Positions 1 to 13,600 are shown, counted from the stretch's first letter. The stretch: 64,000 bases of DNA from Acanthochromis polyacanthus (GCF_021347895.1 NC_067125.1:9568768-9632767), one strand, 5' to 3'. Translations and numbers: made by a program. Notes: generated from the letters alone by a model not told the origin.

Positions 1-149
1 AAGCACCTTTAAAACAAACACAGTTGACCAAGGTGCTGTACATAGGCATAAACAACAAGATTAAAATAAAAATAATAAAAACAAAGATAAAACATTAACT
101 AGGATAAAAACAATAAGAAGTAAAAGTACTACTCATCCGTAGTCAGGCT

Positions 150-620
150 GGAGCTGATTCGGTGCAGGTGTAACTGCTCTCCAGGCTTGAATATTTCCAG
201 CATGATGTCTCACCATGAGTTTCACATGCTACAGTTAACGCCACAAATCTCAAAACTGTATTCACCAATAAGTAGGACTCTTTTCTATAACCCACTGTGA
301 AATGCTGGAATGTCCTAGCCTACCCCAAGCATTTGGCCATGTTTCCCCTCCTGAGAAGCACTTTAGAGTCAGCTGCTAGACAGTCTTCTTTTGACAGGAC
401 TTCTGCTGATTGGAGTCTTGCATTCTTCATTCAGTAAATTCTGCATCTGTGATGAGGCTGTGTTTCTGTCTCTCAGTGAGCAAAGCTTGATGTATTGATC
501 TTCTGATGGTGTGCCCATTTTCGGTCAGTCTGATCGTGCTTTGGATACAACTGATCCAGCTTCCACAAAGCGTATCAGAGTGCCAAGCACTGGCCCTCAG
601 TCTAGCCATGGTTTGAAGAG
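150..620 (-). pseudogene. Tc1-like transposase relic (N-terminal half)
   Basis: Read on the minus strand, one frame between about 560 and 390 carries a stretch beginning EDQYIKLCSLRDRNTAS and continuing through NLLNEE, PISRSPVKRRL. This is the helix-turn-helix region typical of Tc1-family transposases, which bind the terminal repeats and cut at TA. Further left the frame is broken by stops, although words such as GGETWPNAWGRLGHSSIS still resemble the family. No DDE catalytic triad can be assembled and no terminal inverted repeat was found, so the copy is dead and its limits are approximate. The family assignment is from recalled transposase motifs, not a search. Confidence 0.65.
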
Positions 621-1384
621 GAAGTTCTACTTAGCTTAGAATAACAAGTTGCCCTCAGAAACTTTCACTTTGTTCTGACGCCATGTTTCCCATTATCACA
701 ATGATATTTAGGAAGCAAAATTCTGATGGGATCCTGAAGCAGTCATATTTTTAACATGTGAGCAGTGGCTGTTATCTGAACACAGGCTTCAATGGAAGAC
801 ATAGATCAGAGCTACAAATTTGTTGAGATTCTTAAAAAAGTTGGGCCAACAAAAAAAAAGCAAGGATCAGAAAATAATTTGAACTTGATATGTAATTAAA
901 AATAGTACAAAGACAACATGTCAGATGTTAAAGATGGGATGTGCTCGTTCTGAATTTGATGCCAGTAACAAATAAGTTGGGACAGGGCCAACAAAAGACT
1001 AGATTAGATAAGTTGGATGTGAAAGAATAATGATCCTGTGGAACATCTTGCATCTATTAGGTTCAATGGGAACAGCTCAGTAACAGATTGAAGTATTAAA
1101 AGGAGCCTCTCAGAGAGTCTTTCATAAGGAAAAATGAGGGATGGTTCACCACTCTGTAAGACTATGTGGGCAAATAGTTTAGGAATGAATGTCTCTCAAA
1201 CTAAAACGGCAAAGAATTTCAGGATTTTGTTTTTAACAGTTATTAATATCTCAAAAAAAATTCAGAGAATGTCTTTGGATGCAAGGGAAAAGGCTAAAAA
1301 CTAATATGGAATGGCTGTGGTCTTCAGCCTATCCAGCAGCACTGCATTAAAAACAGATTATATTCTATAGTGGAATCACTGCAC
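621..1384. other. Gene-free spacer
   Basis: AT-rich sequence between two transposase relics. No long open frame, splice pair or repeat boundary could be supported here. Parts may be further decayed transposon. Confidence 0.4.
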
Positions 1385-2150
1385 TGGCCCAGGAACACTT
1401 CTGAAAACTTTTGCCAGCAAACACAGCTCATGGCTGCATCCACAAAACACTACACAGAAACAAGATCCAGAAACTTCACTGCCTCTTTCAGGCTTTAGCT
1501 CTGTCAAGGTGGACTGAGGCAAAATGGAAAGCTGTCCTGGTGTCTGACAAATCAAAATTTGAAATTCTTTTGGAAATCATGGACACTGGGTCCTTCAGGG
1601 TAAAGAGGGGAGCTTGTTATCAGCACACAGCTCAAAAGCCAGCATCTCTGATGGTATGAGGGGATGCGTTAATGCGCACAGCACGGAAACTTGCACATCT
1701 GTGAAGGCACCGTTTACGCTGAATGATACCCACAGGTTTTGGAGCAACATATGCTGCCATCCAGATGATGTCGTTTTTAAGGACGGCTTTGCCTGTTTCA
1801 GCAAGACAATGCCAAACAGCACAGTGCACATTATTACAACAGCAAGGCTTCACAGACACTTACAGAGAGATGTTAAAAGAAGAGCTGATGCAACACAGTG
1901 GTAAACATGCTCCTGTCTTTTTTTTTTTCTTTTTTTTTTGCAACATGTTGTTGCTGGCTTCATTCAATCTGAATTGGGCAGACATTTTTTAAAAAATGAA
2001 AACAATACAAATGTGTCAGTTTCAACATTTGATATGTTTTCTTTTTACTATTTTCTGTTAAATGTAGGCTTCAAATGTTTTGTATATCATTGTGCTGTGG
2101 TGAAAGTCACATTTATTTTCACCTTGTTAACATGTCAGTGTGGTGTTTAT
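1385..2150 (+). pseudogene. Tc1/mariner-like transposase relic with 3' tail
   Basis: Broken + strand frames encode QKLHCLFQALALSRWTEAKW, then SDKSKFEILL, then GNLHICEGTV, VLEQHMLPSR and FQQDNAK. In order these match the central and catalytic parts of a Tc1-like transposase, including the typical VLEQHMLPSR and QQDNA blocks around the second catalytic aspartate. Frames change several times and a stop interrupts the HICEGTVYAE block. From about 1835 the sequence reads like the non-coding 3' tail of a mariner-like element, with poly-T runs and an AT-rich end. It is non-functional. The exact ends, and whether one or two elements are joined here, cannot be settled by eye. Confidence 0.6.
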
Positions 2151-2161
2151 GCTTGAAGACG

Positions 2162-2533
2162 TACACTACTGTTCAAAAGTTTGGGGTCACCCAGACAATT
2201 TCATGTTTTCCATGAAAACTCACTTTTATTCATGTGCTAACATAATTGCAACAAGGGTTTTCTAATCATCAATTAGCCTTTAAACACCATTAGCTAACAC
2301 AATGTAGCATTAGAACACAGGAGTGATGGTTGCTGGAAATCTCTGTACCTCTATGGAGATATTCCATTAAAAATCAGCTGTTTCCAGCTAGAATAGTCAT
2401 TTACCACATTAACAATGTCTAGATTGTACTTTCGATTCATTTAATGTTATCTTCATTTAAAAAAAAAAAAAGTACTATTCTTTCAAAAATAAGGACATTT
2501 CTAAGTGACCCCAAACTTCTGAATGGTAGTGTA
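2162..2533. mobile_element. Short non-autonomous Tc1-type inverted-repeat element, copy 1
   Basis: A 372-bp unit begins TACACTACTGTTCAAAAGTT and ends with the near-complement CTTCTGAATGGTAGTGTA. Both ends carry TA, the target site of Tc1/mariner elements. The next inner bases, GGGGTCAC and GTGACCCC, also pair. The interior has no coding capacity. A second copy lies at 14870-15232 with the same internal sequence, which confirms it as an interspersed family moved in trans by a Tc1-like transposase. Confidence 0.85.
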
Positions 2534-3241
2534 TAATGAGTGAAATAGGTCAACGCCAGGGCCGAGTATTTTCACCTTGAAACTAAAGTGATGACTGTTA
2601 AAGTAAATAAATGAATAAAAATCACAGATTCAGACTTCCAGATTTTTTGTACCTAAAGAACTAATTCTGTAAACTTGCAAGGTGAGACTTTATGTAACAT
2701 TAATCTACTTCAGAATCGATTTTCGGCTCAAACATGCATGGAAGAATTACTTCAGCAGGTGTTGTGTAGGGATCATATAAGAGCTGGTGTGATGAAACCA
2801 GTGGCACCAGGGCGAGCTGGGCACTTTACAGACTTCACTGCACATTACAGAGGAAGCCACAGTGTAAAGCTATATCTAAACCATTTTAGAGCAGGAATGT
2901 GTAGTGTCATCTACATGTACACTTCCTAATTTCTGTGTTATACCTGTATACATTTACGCAGACTCATCTGTGTCAAAACACATGCGTTCAGAAATTATTC
3001 TTAGTATACTTATCTATATAATATCGGTATATGACTCAGTTATCTATATGGCCTTATAGACGTATGTGTGTTAAATGAATTCTATATACAAATATTTAAA
3101 TGTTTTCTCATGTAATCTTATAGGAGCAATAGTGGCAGTGTATCCTGAGGACAGTGCAGGGCTGTGTTGGTGGCATTTGATTATTGATTATTGTCATTTA
3201 TTGTCATTTACGTCACACAGGGTCCTAAGTATTCTGTTTCT
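2534..3241. other. Gene-free spacer
   Basis: AT-rich sequence without a recognised gene or repeat boundary. The short frames present have no coding character that I can recognise. Confidence 0.4.
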
Positions 3242-3993
3242 TTATCCTTGCCATTCATGAGTATTTCCAGGTTTACATAATAAAAATATGACAGATTTCC
3301 GGTGTGGTCTCAGACTGCCTGACCCGGTGGTGAATTTTCTGTTGTACTCAAAGAGACACTTAAATTTAAAATGTAATGTCTGACAAACTGTTATTTTTGG
3401 TTGCATAGTCGTTTGATGCAATGCAATGTGCCCATGAGTCTTTAATCCAGTGGCAGCTGTAGGTTTACTGTCTTTTTTGGAAATGCTTTTCAGAGCTTTT
3501 AAAGCAGTTGCCTTTCTGCCACGGGGATCTCTGTCTTCAAGCTCCTTTTTCAGCGGGTAAAGTGCTGCTGAAAAGGGTTTAAATCTGGTGAGTGAGAGGT
3601 TTTCATGTTGCAGTGCAGGCCTCTGCTGCTGAAGTCGTTCATGAAGTGTAGATGGCGAAACTCTCCATGCTGGAAGTGATGTCACTGACTGTAACTGTTT
3701 TGAAGTTCTTCTTTATGGCACAGCTGCAGGTCTTTTACTGTGGGCGACCTGACCTGTGTATTTTCACATGACTCTTCTTCTTGTGCTGTGGTTCTCAGTG
3801 ACTTTTTACAGCACACTTTTTCTTCATACACACGTGCCACTTTTTCTGCCAGGTCTTTGAGTTTCAGACTTTCTGACGCCAAGTGCAACATCAACAGACA
3901 GAAAGGCGGGCTGAAATGAAAGCCTTGCTCTTGTGTGTGTGAACGCTGCATGCACAAGGAAACAGCTGAGCATGGCTTACACCTGCCACTCAC
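3242..3993 (-). pseudogene. Two overlapping unassigned open frames, possible gene remnant
   Basis: On the minus strand a 103-codon frame (3993-3682) and a 147-codon frame (3685-3242) overlap by four bases in different phases. The predicted residues are charged and helix-prone (KLKDLAEKVARVYEEK in the first; LKKELEDRDPRGRK and ALKALKSISKKD in the second) and look more protein-like than most chance frames in this window. Both frames open with GTG rather than ATG, so neither start is a real initiation site. A one- or two-base frameshift, or a small intron, would join them. I do not recognise the family. A decayed host gene, an exon of an unseen gene and chance are all possible. Confidence 0.25.
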
Positions 3994-6500
3994 TTGTTAA
4001 CGTGTCCCTAATACTGAAATGGAGTTGACCACCAGAAAGGGGAATAAATCCTATTTTCTAATCTCTCAGTTTAAAAGATATTTTCAGAAACAAACTAGCA
4101 GGACGGCCCCTCACAGTTTAACTCCCTCCCTTTAAAACCGCACAAGGTGAAAGAATAACATAACCATCATTACAATTTAATCATTGAATCTGGTTTATAC
4201 ACCTAAATTATTAAAAGCACCTGATTCATTAAGAAAAATTCCAAATAATGTAATATCTGTATGAGAATATCAGTTCAGTCCCTTTTTGTTTACCTGAAAC
4301 ATCAAACGGAAGCTTAAAATTGCTCATTTTAAATTTAAACTCCACATACATTAACAGCTAAAACACTAAATTTGATTCCAGTGGTGCACCATTAGCAGTT
4401 TATCACAGGAATCTCAACTTTTTAAAATTTGTATTCACGTGTTACATAGACATATTATGGTCAAGTACTCCAGTTTCTGTGAATTGTATGATACATGTAG
4501 AATCCATTAACACAGCAGCTGTACTGCCTGCAAATATCTGCTGTTGAAACTATCTGAACTAGCAATCATGCTAAATAAGCACTGTCAATGTGCACCAATT
4601 ACTTGGTGTGCAGGGCGGAAAGAATCACTATGATTATGTTGCCATTGATATATTTCACATGGCATTTAGCTATGTGCACACGCTGTGTGTGTTGCATCGC
4701 TGATGTATTTGAATGTTTATGTTGAACATATCGTTGTACCTCACAGCATCTTCAGAGAGTGTTAATTACCAGATTACCCTAATTACTCAATAATTTATGT
4801 ACACTTTGAGGTATGCTGGCCTGCACAAATAAATGACATAAAAATGTTAATATTTAGAGGCAAGGTGAAAGAAAAACTATTTTCTCTTTCAGTGCATATC
4901 TGAATAACTTCATCTGAATGCACTTCCCTGCACTTCATTTGCATGGCACTGCTGACAAAACAGAAGTTATGAACACAGAAGCAAAACCGTAAGGAAGTGT
5001 TATTGAAATTTTCAAGACCTCTGTATGCGTTTCATTGGTACATACCTGGAATAGAAAATAGGGTTAAAGAACACATTCACATCTGTAGGTGTGTGAGGTG
5101 CTCAGAAAGAAACATTCAAGTCAGAATTAAACATCAACATCATAGTACCAAAGTTAACATGGTAACCATGCTATTAGTTAGCTCTAAATAAGAAGTACAA
5201 TTATATTTAAAAAGTTACTAAAAATTAAACATTTGAACTGATGATGCAGATACTGAAAACAATAAGGGATCCTCGAAAGTATCGTAAGTCATTCAAAGAG
5301 GGATTAAATATCTCCACTCATTTTGATGGCAACTGAACTGAAAGTGGCTAAATGACTACAAAGAGGCAGCAAGAAATGAACCAACTTAAGACAGACTTGT
5401 TGGGTGACACAGGATGTAGCACAAGCATTCACACGTTTTTCATGTGATGGAAACAGCATGTGCTACAGGTCACTCAAGGAATCGCAAACAAAGAAAGGAA
5501 GCAAATATGTGATGTTGCAACTGTTGAACACAAACTGTAGAACACAGCGTATAATAAACTTCTGAGAATCACATTTACAAGGTTTCCCTGAAACTCAGTC
5601 AGACTGACTGATACACCACTGGTCCAGCACCAACACCCTCAATAATGGCATTTTAACAACATGTCCTACTATTGCTATCTCATCTACAATGAGAGAAGAC
5701 ACACGCACACACAAACATGTGCACAAAGTGCTGCAAGACTGGAGGTGCATGACACTGTAAGATAACACAACCAAACACAAATAGAAGTGTTTGTCGTGGT
5801 GGCTGCACACACATATGAATGATCAAAGACCTTTTTCTAACATTGATAAGAACAATGTATCTTGCTCAGTAGAACAAAGGGTGTTTGCAGCCACTACCAG
5901 AAACATGCACAGTTTGTTTTCTTTAATGACAACACGCACATGTATTATCTCAAATGCAATAGATCTGCATAAATTCTGAGTATACCTTGAATGCATCATT
6001 ACAGGACATGCACACATCTGACCACAATATTATGCAAACATGCCTGAAAATGTTGAAACATGGCTGTTTTTTGGAAATGCTTTAATGTGCTAGCAAATTA
6101 CTAAATAGTTTTAATTAAACTAATGATTACATTTGATTTCTTAAAGAAATCATTTTGAACATTCTGAGACAATGCACTTGTTTGTTTGCCTTCTTGTTGA
6201 CAGTTAAATGAGAATACTATCTAATATAAAGGTACTAAAATGCACCTAACAGCATCTCTAAAGCTGATTACTAAACACTCTTGACACTTGTTTAATATAC
6301 AGAACACAACAGAAGTGAGTATACCTCTGTTTAATTACATTTAAAAGTCAAATGACTCATTGTACAGGCTGACAATTAGAGTATTTCCTCTTAGAGAATA
6401 TAGAAAATACAGGCAACGGAAGTGTAATCACACAAGTTAGAAAAGCTGTGATCATTAAAACCAAAGTACATACTCTCTCAGGTTTAGGCCTATGGGCTGT
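3994..6500. other. Gene-free AT-rich spacer
   Basis: Only short frames, no recognisable protein motif, and no clear inverted-repeat boundary. Nothing annotatable was seen. Confidence 0.4.
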
Positions 6501-6509
6501 GTGTGTCTG

Positions 6510-7400
6510 CCTGTCTGCATCATGGCTCCATGTGGAAGAGAACTGCCACAGGACGTGAAAAATCAAATTGTGAAACTTTGCAAAAGGGCACAGGAAGATC
6601 TTTGACCGACGACTGTACAAATCAGTCAGAACACATCTACAGCAGTAATCAGCCAAGCACAGTCTGCCCACTCTTGCTTTGAAAAACATTCAGAGGTTTT
6701 AGACTTTGCATGACTTTGTTATCAGTGCAAGTCAAAGTTTCCGTGTCCACTCAGACAGTGAGAAGGATATTGCATATCATCAATCTCTATGCACATCTTC
6801 TCTCACAAAACCTTAACTTGCTGTTTGTCGCAAAACTGGCATACAATGAAATCTTTTCATGTATGAAACTAATGCATGCTGAGATGAATTTGAAATACTG
6901 GGAGCACATTGTTTGGTCAGACGAAATCAAGAGAAATTTGTTCGGCCTACATTGGCTGCCAGCATGTTTGACATGAAACTGGCTGGCGCTACCACAATGA
7001 ATGGGTAGTCCCCAGACTGAAGCACACGGTGGGAGTGTGATGATGTGGGATTATGTGTGTCTAAAAGGTGTGGGGAACTTTGTAGCCATTTATTGGAGAC
7101 TCCATGAATTTCTATGGGTATACCAAATACTGGTATACCGTCAGGCATTCAGGAAGTATGTTGCTTGACTTAAGTCTCGTAGAACACTTTTGGGGTAGTA
7201 TACAAAGAAAAAGGTAGAGGAACACACTCCACCAGCAAAGAGTAGCTGAAAAAAAATAGTCGCAGAAGGACAGGCAGGGCATTTCTACAGAAGTTTGGTG
7301 TCATCCATACTGAGGAAGATGGAGTCTGTCATTAAAAATGACTGACAACTGTGGGGCCTGTATATTGAATATCATAAATTTAAAAGTTTTTCATCTTGAC
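6510..7400 (+). pseudogene. Tc1-like transposase relic
   Basis: The + strand shows, in order, MAPCGRE at 6521 (typical start of one Tc1 transposase subfamily), WEHIVWSDEIKRNLFG at about 6898-6945 (the WSDE block with the first catalytic aspartate), GGSVMMWDYV near 7030, and the remnant of the C-terminal region. Stops and frameshifts separate the blocks. It is a different subfamily from the relics at 150-620 and 9720-10641. The ends are estimates, since no terminal inverted repeat was identified. Confidence 0.6.
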
Positions 7401-8455
7401 ATAAGAGCAAATAGCCTACTGTTCAACTTAGAAGTACTGCAGATACTGTAAGATGATTCATTTGACACTGAATTGAAACTGCACAGAAATGAATTCATTT
7501 ACACTGTACATACAGTAAAAGGAACATTTTACTGTTTCTGCCATTTAAAGTCCATATAGTACCAAACTACAAATCACATGTGTGATGAGATATACATTTT
7601 CCACTTTATCCACCTTATCATTGTGAGATTTTCTCTGAGGATTCGTGATATTTCAGTTCCCAATCACAGCACAGATCCGAAATGCAAAAGAGTCAAATGT
7701 TGAGAATACACTGTGCCAAAAACACTGCATACATTATCATTGTTGTTTTGTCTGTCAGTGTGTGTATGTGTGTTGAAAAACATTTATATAATTTAGAAAT
7801 ATCCAAGAATACCACCTGGAAAAATGAAACACTTTGTGCATTCACACACAAACGTCACACCTTTCACCTCATCACACAATCTACAATTTAACACTTACGC
7901 TCTTTTTTCCTTCAGACTCTCTCAGCCATAACCTTTAGAAAGCTTGAAATCAAAATGGCTGCTGTAATGACAGCAATTATGTGATTTTCTCTGACTAGCA
8001 CTCTTAAATAAAATGTGTAGATCCTTTTGGGAGTACCAGGCTGGCAAGCTCATCAATGCATGCAGGGCACGAGAGAGTCTAAATTGATTTCTCTGGAAAA
8101 GCAAGGATGCCATTTTCTCTTGGCTCTAATATTTAAGAAACTTGAGTGCTTCTCAAGACAGATAATCTTTGTTTTAAGTGCTGCAGGTAAAAACACTGAT
8201 TTAAAATGCTGGGTCTGCTGCTCACTTTCACAATGAGATGGTCAGGGAGAGTTAGGAGAATGAGCGTGTCTTTACAAAGAAAAAAATCTTTGTCTCTACT
8301 TAGTATTTATAGTATGCCATATTCCTTGTTTATTCCATTATGCTTCCTGTTGTGAGTGTGTTGGGTTAGCAGTTCACATTTATGATTTTGTAAAAAATAA
8401 ATAAATTCATGCTAGTAACTGCAGAATAAAATAGGGAAAATAATATTGTGGCAGT
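7401..8455. other. Gene-free spacer
   Basis: AT-rich DNA with no gene or repeat I can name. The short frame at 8027-8236 has no supporting feature. Confidence 0.4.
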
Positions 8456-9200
8456 CTGTCAGCTTTAACCAACTCCAGCCTGTAAACCTCCACCTGTATC
8501 AAGCTCAACCCGACAATGCTGTGATCTACTGCACAGCAAGTAGCACTGCAGAGTGAAAGCAGCTGCTGAAGTGAGGAGAAGGCCTAGTAAGCCAAACAAA
8601 AATTTTTTTTTTTTTAGGAATTTGAGGACCAAACTTACACCAGTAAAATATTGCTCCTCGGTTCCCTGACAAATGCAGAGAACCACAGTCTGGTTTGTAG
8701 CTTCCCCAGGCTTCCTCCGAACCAGTACGTTGACTGGAGCGGCCATCAACTGAAAATTGGATTCATCACTGAAGAGAACCTTAGCCCATTCATCAACAGT
8801 CCAATCCATTTGATCCCCAGCAAAGAAGAACTGGGCTTTCCTCTGCCTTTCCTTGATGAAGGGCTTTTTCTGTGTCCTGTGTGAGTTCAGACCAGCTTCA
8901 TGAGGTCGGTTTCTAACTGTCCTTGCTGAACAAATCACATTTCTCCACAGTGTTCACTCATTTTTAAGTTACCTTTAGGTCTGAGGACGATTCCTGACAC
9001 AGGAACAGATGAGTGACGGTCATCTGGTGGGTAGAAAGATGTTTCCTGTCGTGACCAGCTAGCAGTTTGGTAGAACCATGTTGGGCTTGTTTTTTCTTGG
9101 TGTAATGAACGCCTGTCTTGGAGATCTTTAGTTTTTTTCCTTCCTTTTTCTCACTCATGTCATTTTCTAGCAGGGCCAAGATGGCTGCCTTTGTGGCTTC
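8456..9200 (-). pseudogene. Tc1-like transposase relic, minus strand
   Basis: An open minus-strand frame at 8938-8465 encodes RTVRNRPHEAGLNSH, then DWTVDEWAKVLFSDESNFQL, then VRRKPGEA. These are the DNA-binding end and the WSDES catalytic block of a Tc1-like transposase. Translation then runs into an unrelated A/T-rich end without the second aspartate or the glutamate. The region to the right (to about 9200, minus strand) has further transposase-like but frame-broken sequence. The copy is inactive. Confidence 0.65.
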
Positions 9201-9719
9201 ACATAATTCTTTTTGCTTTAGGCATTATGTGGGAGCTGACAGGCTCTCTGAGTTGTGCTCCGGCTTCAATGTCAGCAGGAAACGACTCTAGGCCTTCGCA
9301 TGTGCAGTGCTGCTTATGACATGAAACGGCCTCTTATAGACCCTGGAAATACAATTAAGCTTAAGCATGTTAAATAGAACATAAAGAATTATGGAATCAG
9401 CTGTATTTTTTGTCGTCTTCATTGTATGCTTGCGGTAATGTACCTTTTGTGGTACCAGGCATTAATATGAGCAATTTGAAGAAAACAAGGATGATCTAAT
9501 ATTTTTTTCCATGACTGTAGGTAAGGTCCTTCCATTGGATAATTACTGCAGTGATGAATATGTTTCAGCTGCAACAACTTATTTAACCCTAGCTGATGCA
9601 GTGAGGAGCTTCTCATTTCTAAAACAACCATGTTGGAAGACATATCCTGTGGTCATGAAAAGGATGTTAATCTGTTTCAGAAGAATCAAATTATTGGCCT
9701 ACATCAATAAAGAAAACAA

Positions 9720-10641
9720 GTAAGGAGATTTCTGAAACTACTAAAATCAATTTAAGAACTGTCCAACACATTATGAAAACTTGAAAGATAGTGGTGAACC
9801 ATCGTCTACGAGGAACAAATGTGGTCGGAACAAATTCTTGGATGATCGTAGGAAATGAACAGTGGAACTCATGGTTATGTTTACTGGTGAAAGTAAGAGC
9901 ATTTCCACATGCACAAAGCGAAGAGAACTCCAGGGATTGGGATTAAACAGCTCTGTAGGTCTACGAAAACCATTGATCAGTGAGGTTAATCAGAAAAAAA
10001 GACTTTGGTTTGCTAGTTAGCATAAAGATGGGACTCTGGAGCAATGGAAGAAGGTCAAGTGGTCTGATGAGTCCAGATTTACCCTGTTCCAAAGTGATGG
10101 GGGCATCAGGGTAAGAAGAGAGGCTGATGAAGTGATGCTCTCATCATGGCTGGGACCGACCAGCCTGTGGGGGTTAGGGTTATGATCTGGGGTTGGTCAG
10201 GTTCATCAACATTATGTTCCCAATGAATGAGGTCAGCTGACTGCCTGAATCTACTGAATGACCAGGTCTTTCCATCAATGGATTTTTTCTTCCCTGATGG
10301 TATGGTCATGTTCCAAGATGATGATGCCAGGATTCATGAGGCTCACATTGAGAATGAATGGATCAGGGAGCATGAGATGGATTGTCCTCCACAGAGTCCA
10401 GACCTCAGCCCCATTGAGAATCTTTGGAATGTTCTGGAGAAGACTTGTCACAGCGGTCCGACTTTCCCATCATCAGATTAAGACGCTGGTGGAAAATTAA
10501 TGCAACTATGGACAGAAATAAATGCTGTGACATTGCAGGAGCTTATTGAAACAATGCCGCAGTGAATGTGTGTCATTCTCAGAGCTAAAGGTGGTCCAAT
10601 GAATTATTAGAGTGTGAGACTTTTTTTGGACAGGCAGTGTA
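9720..10641 (+). pseudogene. Tc1-like transposase relic with intact 3' terminus
   Basis: The + strand encodes, across shifted frames, ISETTKINLRTVQHIMK near 9730 (helix-turn-helix), LEQWKKVKWSDESRFTLFQS near 10038, [20 protein letters not shown] near 10228, and [15 protein letters not shown] near 10400 (the conserved block holding the catalytic glutamate region). The right end reads TTTTTTTGGACAGGCAGTGT then A at 10641, a typical Tc1 terminal repeat ending in TA. A matching left terminus was not found, so the 5' part is truncated or too decayed. At least six stops or shifts prevent expression. Confidence 0.75.
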
Positions 10642-13600
10642 TAAAATAGGCAACTTTTTTGACAACAGATTAGTCCTATGAGCTTTAAAATGCTAAAATA
10701 TGTTGAAAGTGCAGCCCTGTTATACCAAAATTACATTTCAATACATCTATCCCGCATTATGCCTTTAATGCCAGATTACACTTGAAACATAACATAAAAA
10801 TGTTTAAAATCAAGACATCTTTGCCTTTTTTATTGGTTTATTGTGTTTCTCTTTTAACCAACCAACCATGCGCTAGATGGTGTGGAAACTCATCCCCTTG
10901 GCAACCTGGTAAATATAGGAGACACTTTAAATGTGTTGTCAAAGTGGCATATTTGAACCCAAACTGTCATTTTCCCCAAACCTGACTGAGCAGTGAGGGA
11001 AAACTAAAAGTTGACAACAAGTGAGAAAGAAACTTAACTCTATTAGTAAGGGTCCTGCATGGAACACAAACCCCAGGGTCTTTCGTGAAAGTCCTGTTGT
11101 TGACTTTATAATCCCATTCGAGCTCCTTACGCAGACTTTGTGGCTCCTTCAAACTAGATGCCTTCCTATAATCTAACAGTATTGCCTTGGGGCAAGAAAG
11201 TGTTTTTTACAAACGCAATTGAGAATGCAGTTCAGTTGTATAGGAACACAATGTCTGGGAGACAGGTTTGTATGCAGTTCATGTTTCACATCTTTTTCTC
11301 CCACCTCCTTCAACCCTCACCCCAACTGGTCGAGACAGAGGCTATACCCTACTTGAGCCTGGTTCTGCTGGAAATCTTTCTGTTTAACCCTCTGGTTTTC
11401 CATACGTTTTCCCCGTAGGTAATAACACTGTGTGTGGAGTATTAACATAATAAATTTACTTTGTATGGTAAATTTGGATTTTTATAATTTTACAGATTTT
11501 TGATTTTAGCTATAATATTTTATATACTCAGGTAAACTCACAGCATAAATCACACTGTAGGGTATCAATCTCAATATTTAAACTTGCTCGATAAATTTGC
11601 AACTCCGAACTGATTTCTGTACTGGAAAGCACTGTGGTTCAACGGCTAATGTTTTAAATGTGTTATGTAAATAACTGGTGATTTGGCTTGACTTGACACG
11701 GACCACTAGTTGTCTGCTCTGTGTGCTGAAAATAAATCCAGTGTTTGTACACGGCTCGGCCGCTGTAAATGCAAAACAGTCTAAGTGGTTTGAACCAATC
11801 CACACAACAGTATTCTATTCATGCTCATGTACAGGATACCAAGAAAGGAAGCTGTGGGAGCGAGAGGGATGGTAAATCCGGCACTTGCATTCTAAATATG
11901 CTAAGTAGCTATATTTTAACATAATAATGGATCATTTCTGTATTACCCAGAGAGAATCTAGAGAGAAACACTGGTCATTTGCTAAACGCCCTATGCCTGA
12001 GCTTCAGATGGTACTCTGGAGCATTTACAGTCCAAAACACAGAAACCTATTACTATCTTCTAATTTTTACACTTTTTATTACCTTTAGCACTTCATGTCA
12101 GTTGTAAGTTGCCTGAACTCTTCCATCTTATTGTTCAAGTAGCCTCCAAGCTCCTCATAGTCCCTTATGGTTACTTTTTCTGGCCTCTTATATCTCTGCA
12201 GCTACCATGCTTTGTCTTTTAGTTTACACCGGGGTTACATCTTGTTTGTAACTGGCATTGCATCACTTTGTTTTGTGATTGATTGCTCATGAGTCAGTCC
12301 AGATCTTCAGTAGGTAGAAAGGTCCACGGAGATGCACCTTTTGTGATGAAAGACTATATAAATAAACTCGCCTTGACACAACTACACCTACTGTAGCAAC
12401 TATTTTGGGTCTATTTTTTGTGCTGGTTCAAGATGCTGTGCCAACATTTATTCCCTATCGAAGTATTTACTGATTTGTGTTGTATCTCTGAAAAGTCAGT
12501 GGAGACAGAAGTAGAGAAACAGCAAAAGATAACAGGTTAAAGTGAATGAGGTCAATGAGTGTTAATTCATTTTCTCTACATGGCATGTATGGGCTGGGAT
12601 TAGGGGAGGGGTTGACTGGAGTTTTTCCCTCTATCTCTAATGAAATCACTGCTCCATTTTTGGCCAGCGTGGATAAAGTGCCATTCTCCCGCACCAGGAA
12701 GGATGAGGAGACAGCCATTGCTACACTCACTTCATTAAAATTTCCATTTCTGCAACAGCAGGAGTCACAATAAGCCGTGCTCTCGTGGCCTACAGAGCAA
12801 ATGCATGTCTCTGTCTCTGTGTGTCAGCATCAGCATGCAGCCGGTAGTTTGAAAACGACTAAACACTGACCCATAGGGTTGTGAATGTGCATGAAGCGGG
12901 ACAGCAAGTGTTTGAGGGACTGTTATGAATACGGACAAATTCATTTTTCCTCATACCCTGTTGTTTGAGTCAGGTAAATATCACCACTGTAAACACAGCA
13001 AGTCAATACCACTGTCGAGCATGAGCCTGCTTTCTGCCTCTGTCACTCTCAGCAGCATTGTGGAGAAGCCCCGGATTTGAAAAGATTATGCTTTAGACCA
13101 TTTCTCTGCCATTACCAGCTGGGCCAAGGCAATTAACCCGCTTCATATGTTTCATCTGAGGCCAAAAAAACAAAACAAGTTAATCTGTCCCAAGCTGCGG
13201 GGACCTTACTTTATTAGTCCCACGCAAAGAGAGGAAGTTGGAAACTCAAGCTCAAATAGTGCTTTATTGCCTTCCCTTTTCCAATTAGCGGCTGCCAACT
13301 TAAATCTTAACAGGTTCAGAAAGTATGGGCTGATTACCTATGCAAATGAGTGGAAAGCTATAATAAAGCTGTCAACAGAAATAAACGGGTTTAACGGAGG
13401 AGAGTGTTGCAATCTTGAGCAGTGCCCGCTGGGCTAAACAAAGAGCGACAACACTCCTGAGACACTTAAAGTTGGAACAAGACAAATTGACTAGTGTTTA
13501 TGAATGTACCTGGGTGAATGGAATGAACTTTGGCTAGGACTAGTAAGTGTGCTCCAAAGTAATCTGGTTTCTTCTTCCAAATGTTAAGAAAGATTGGAGC

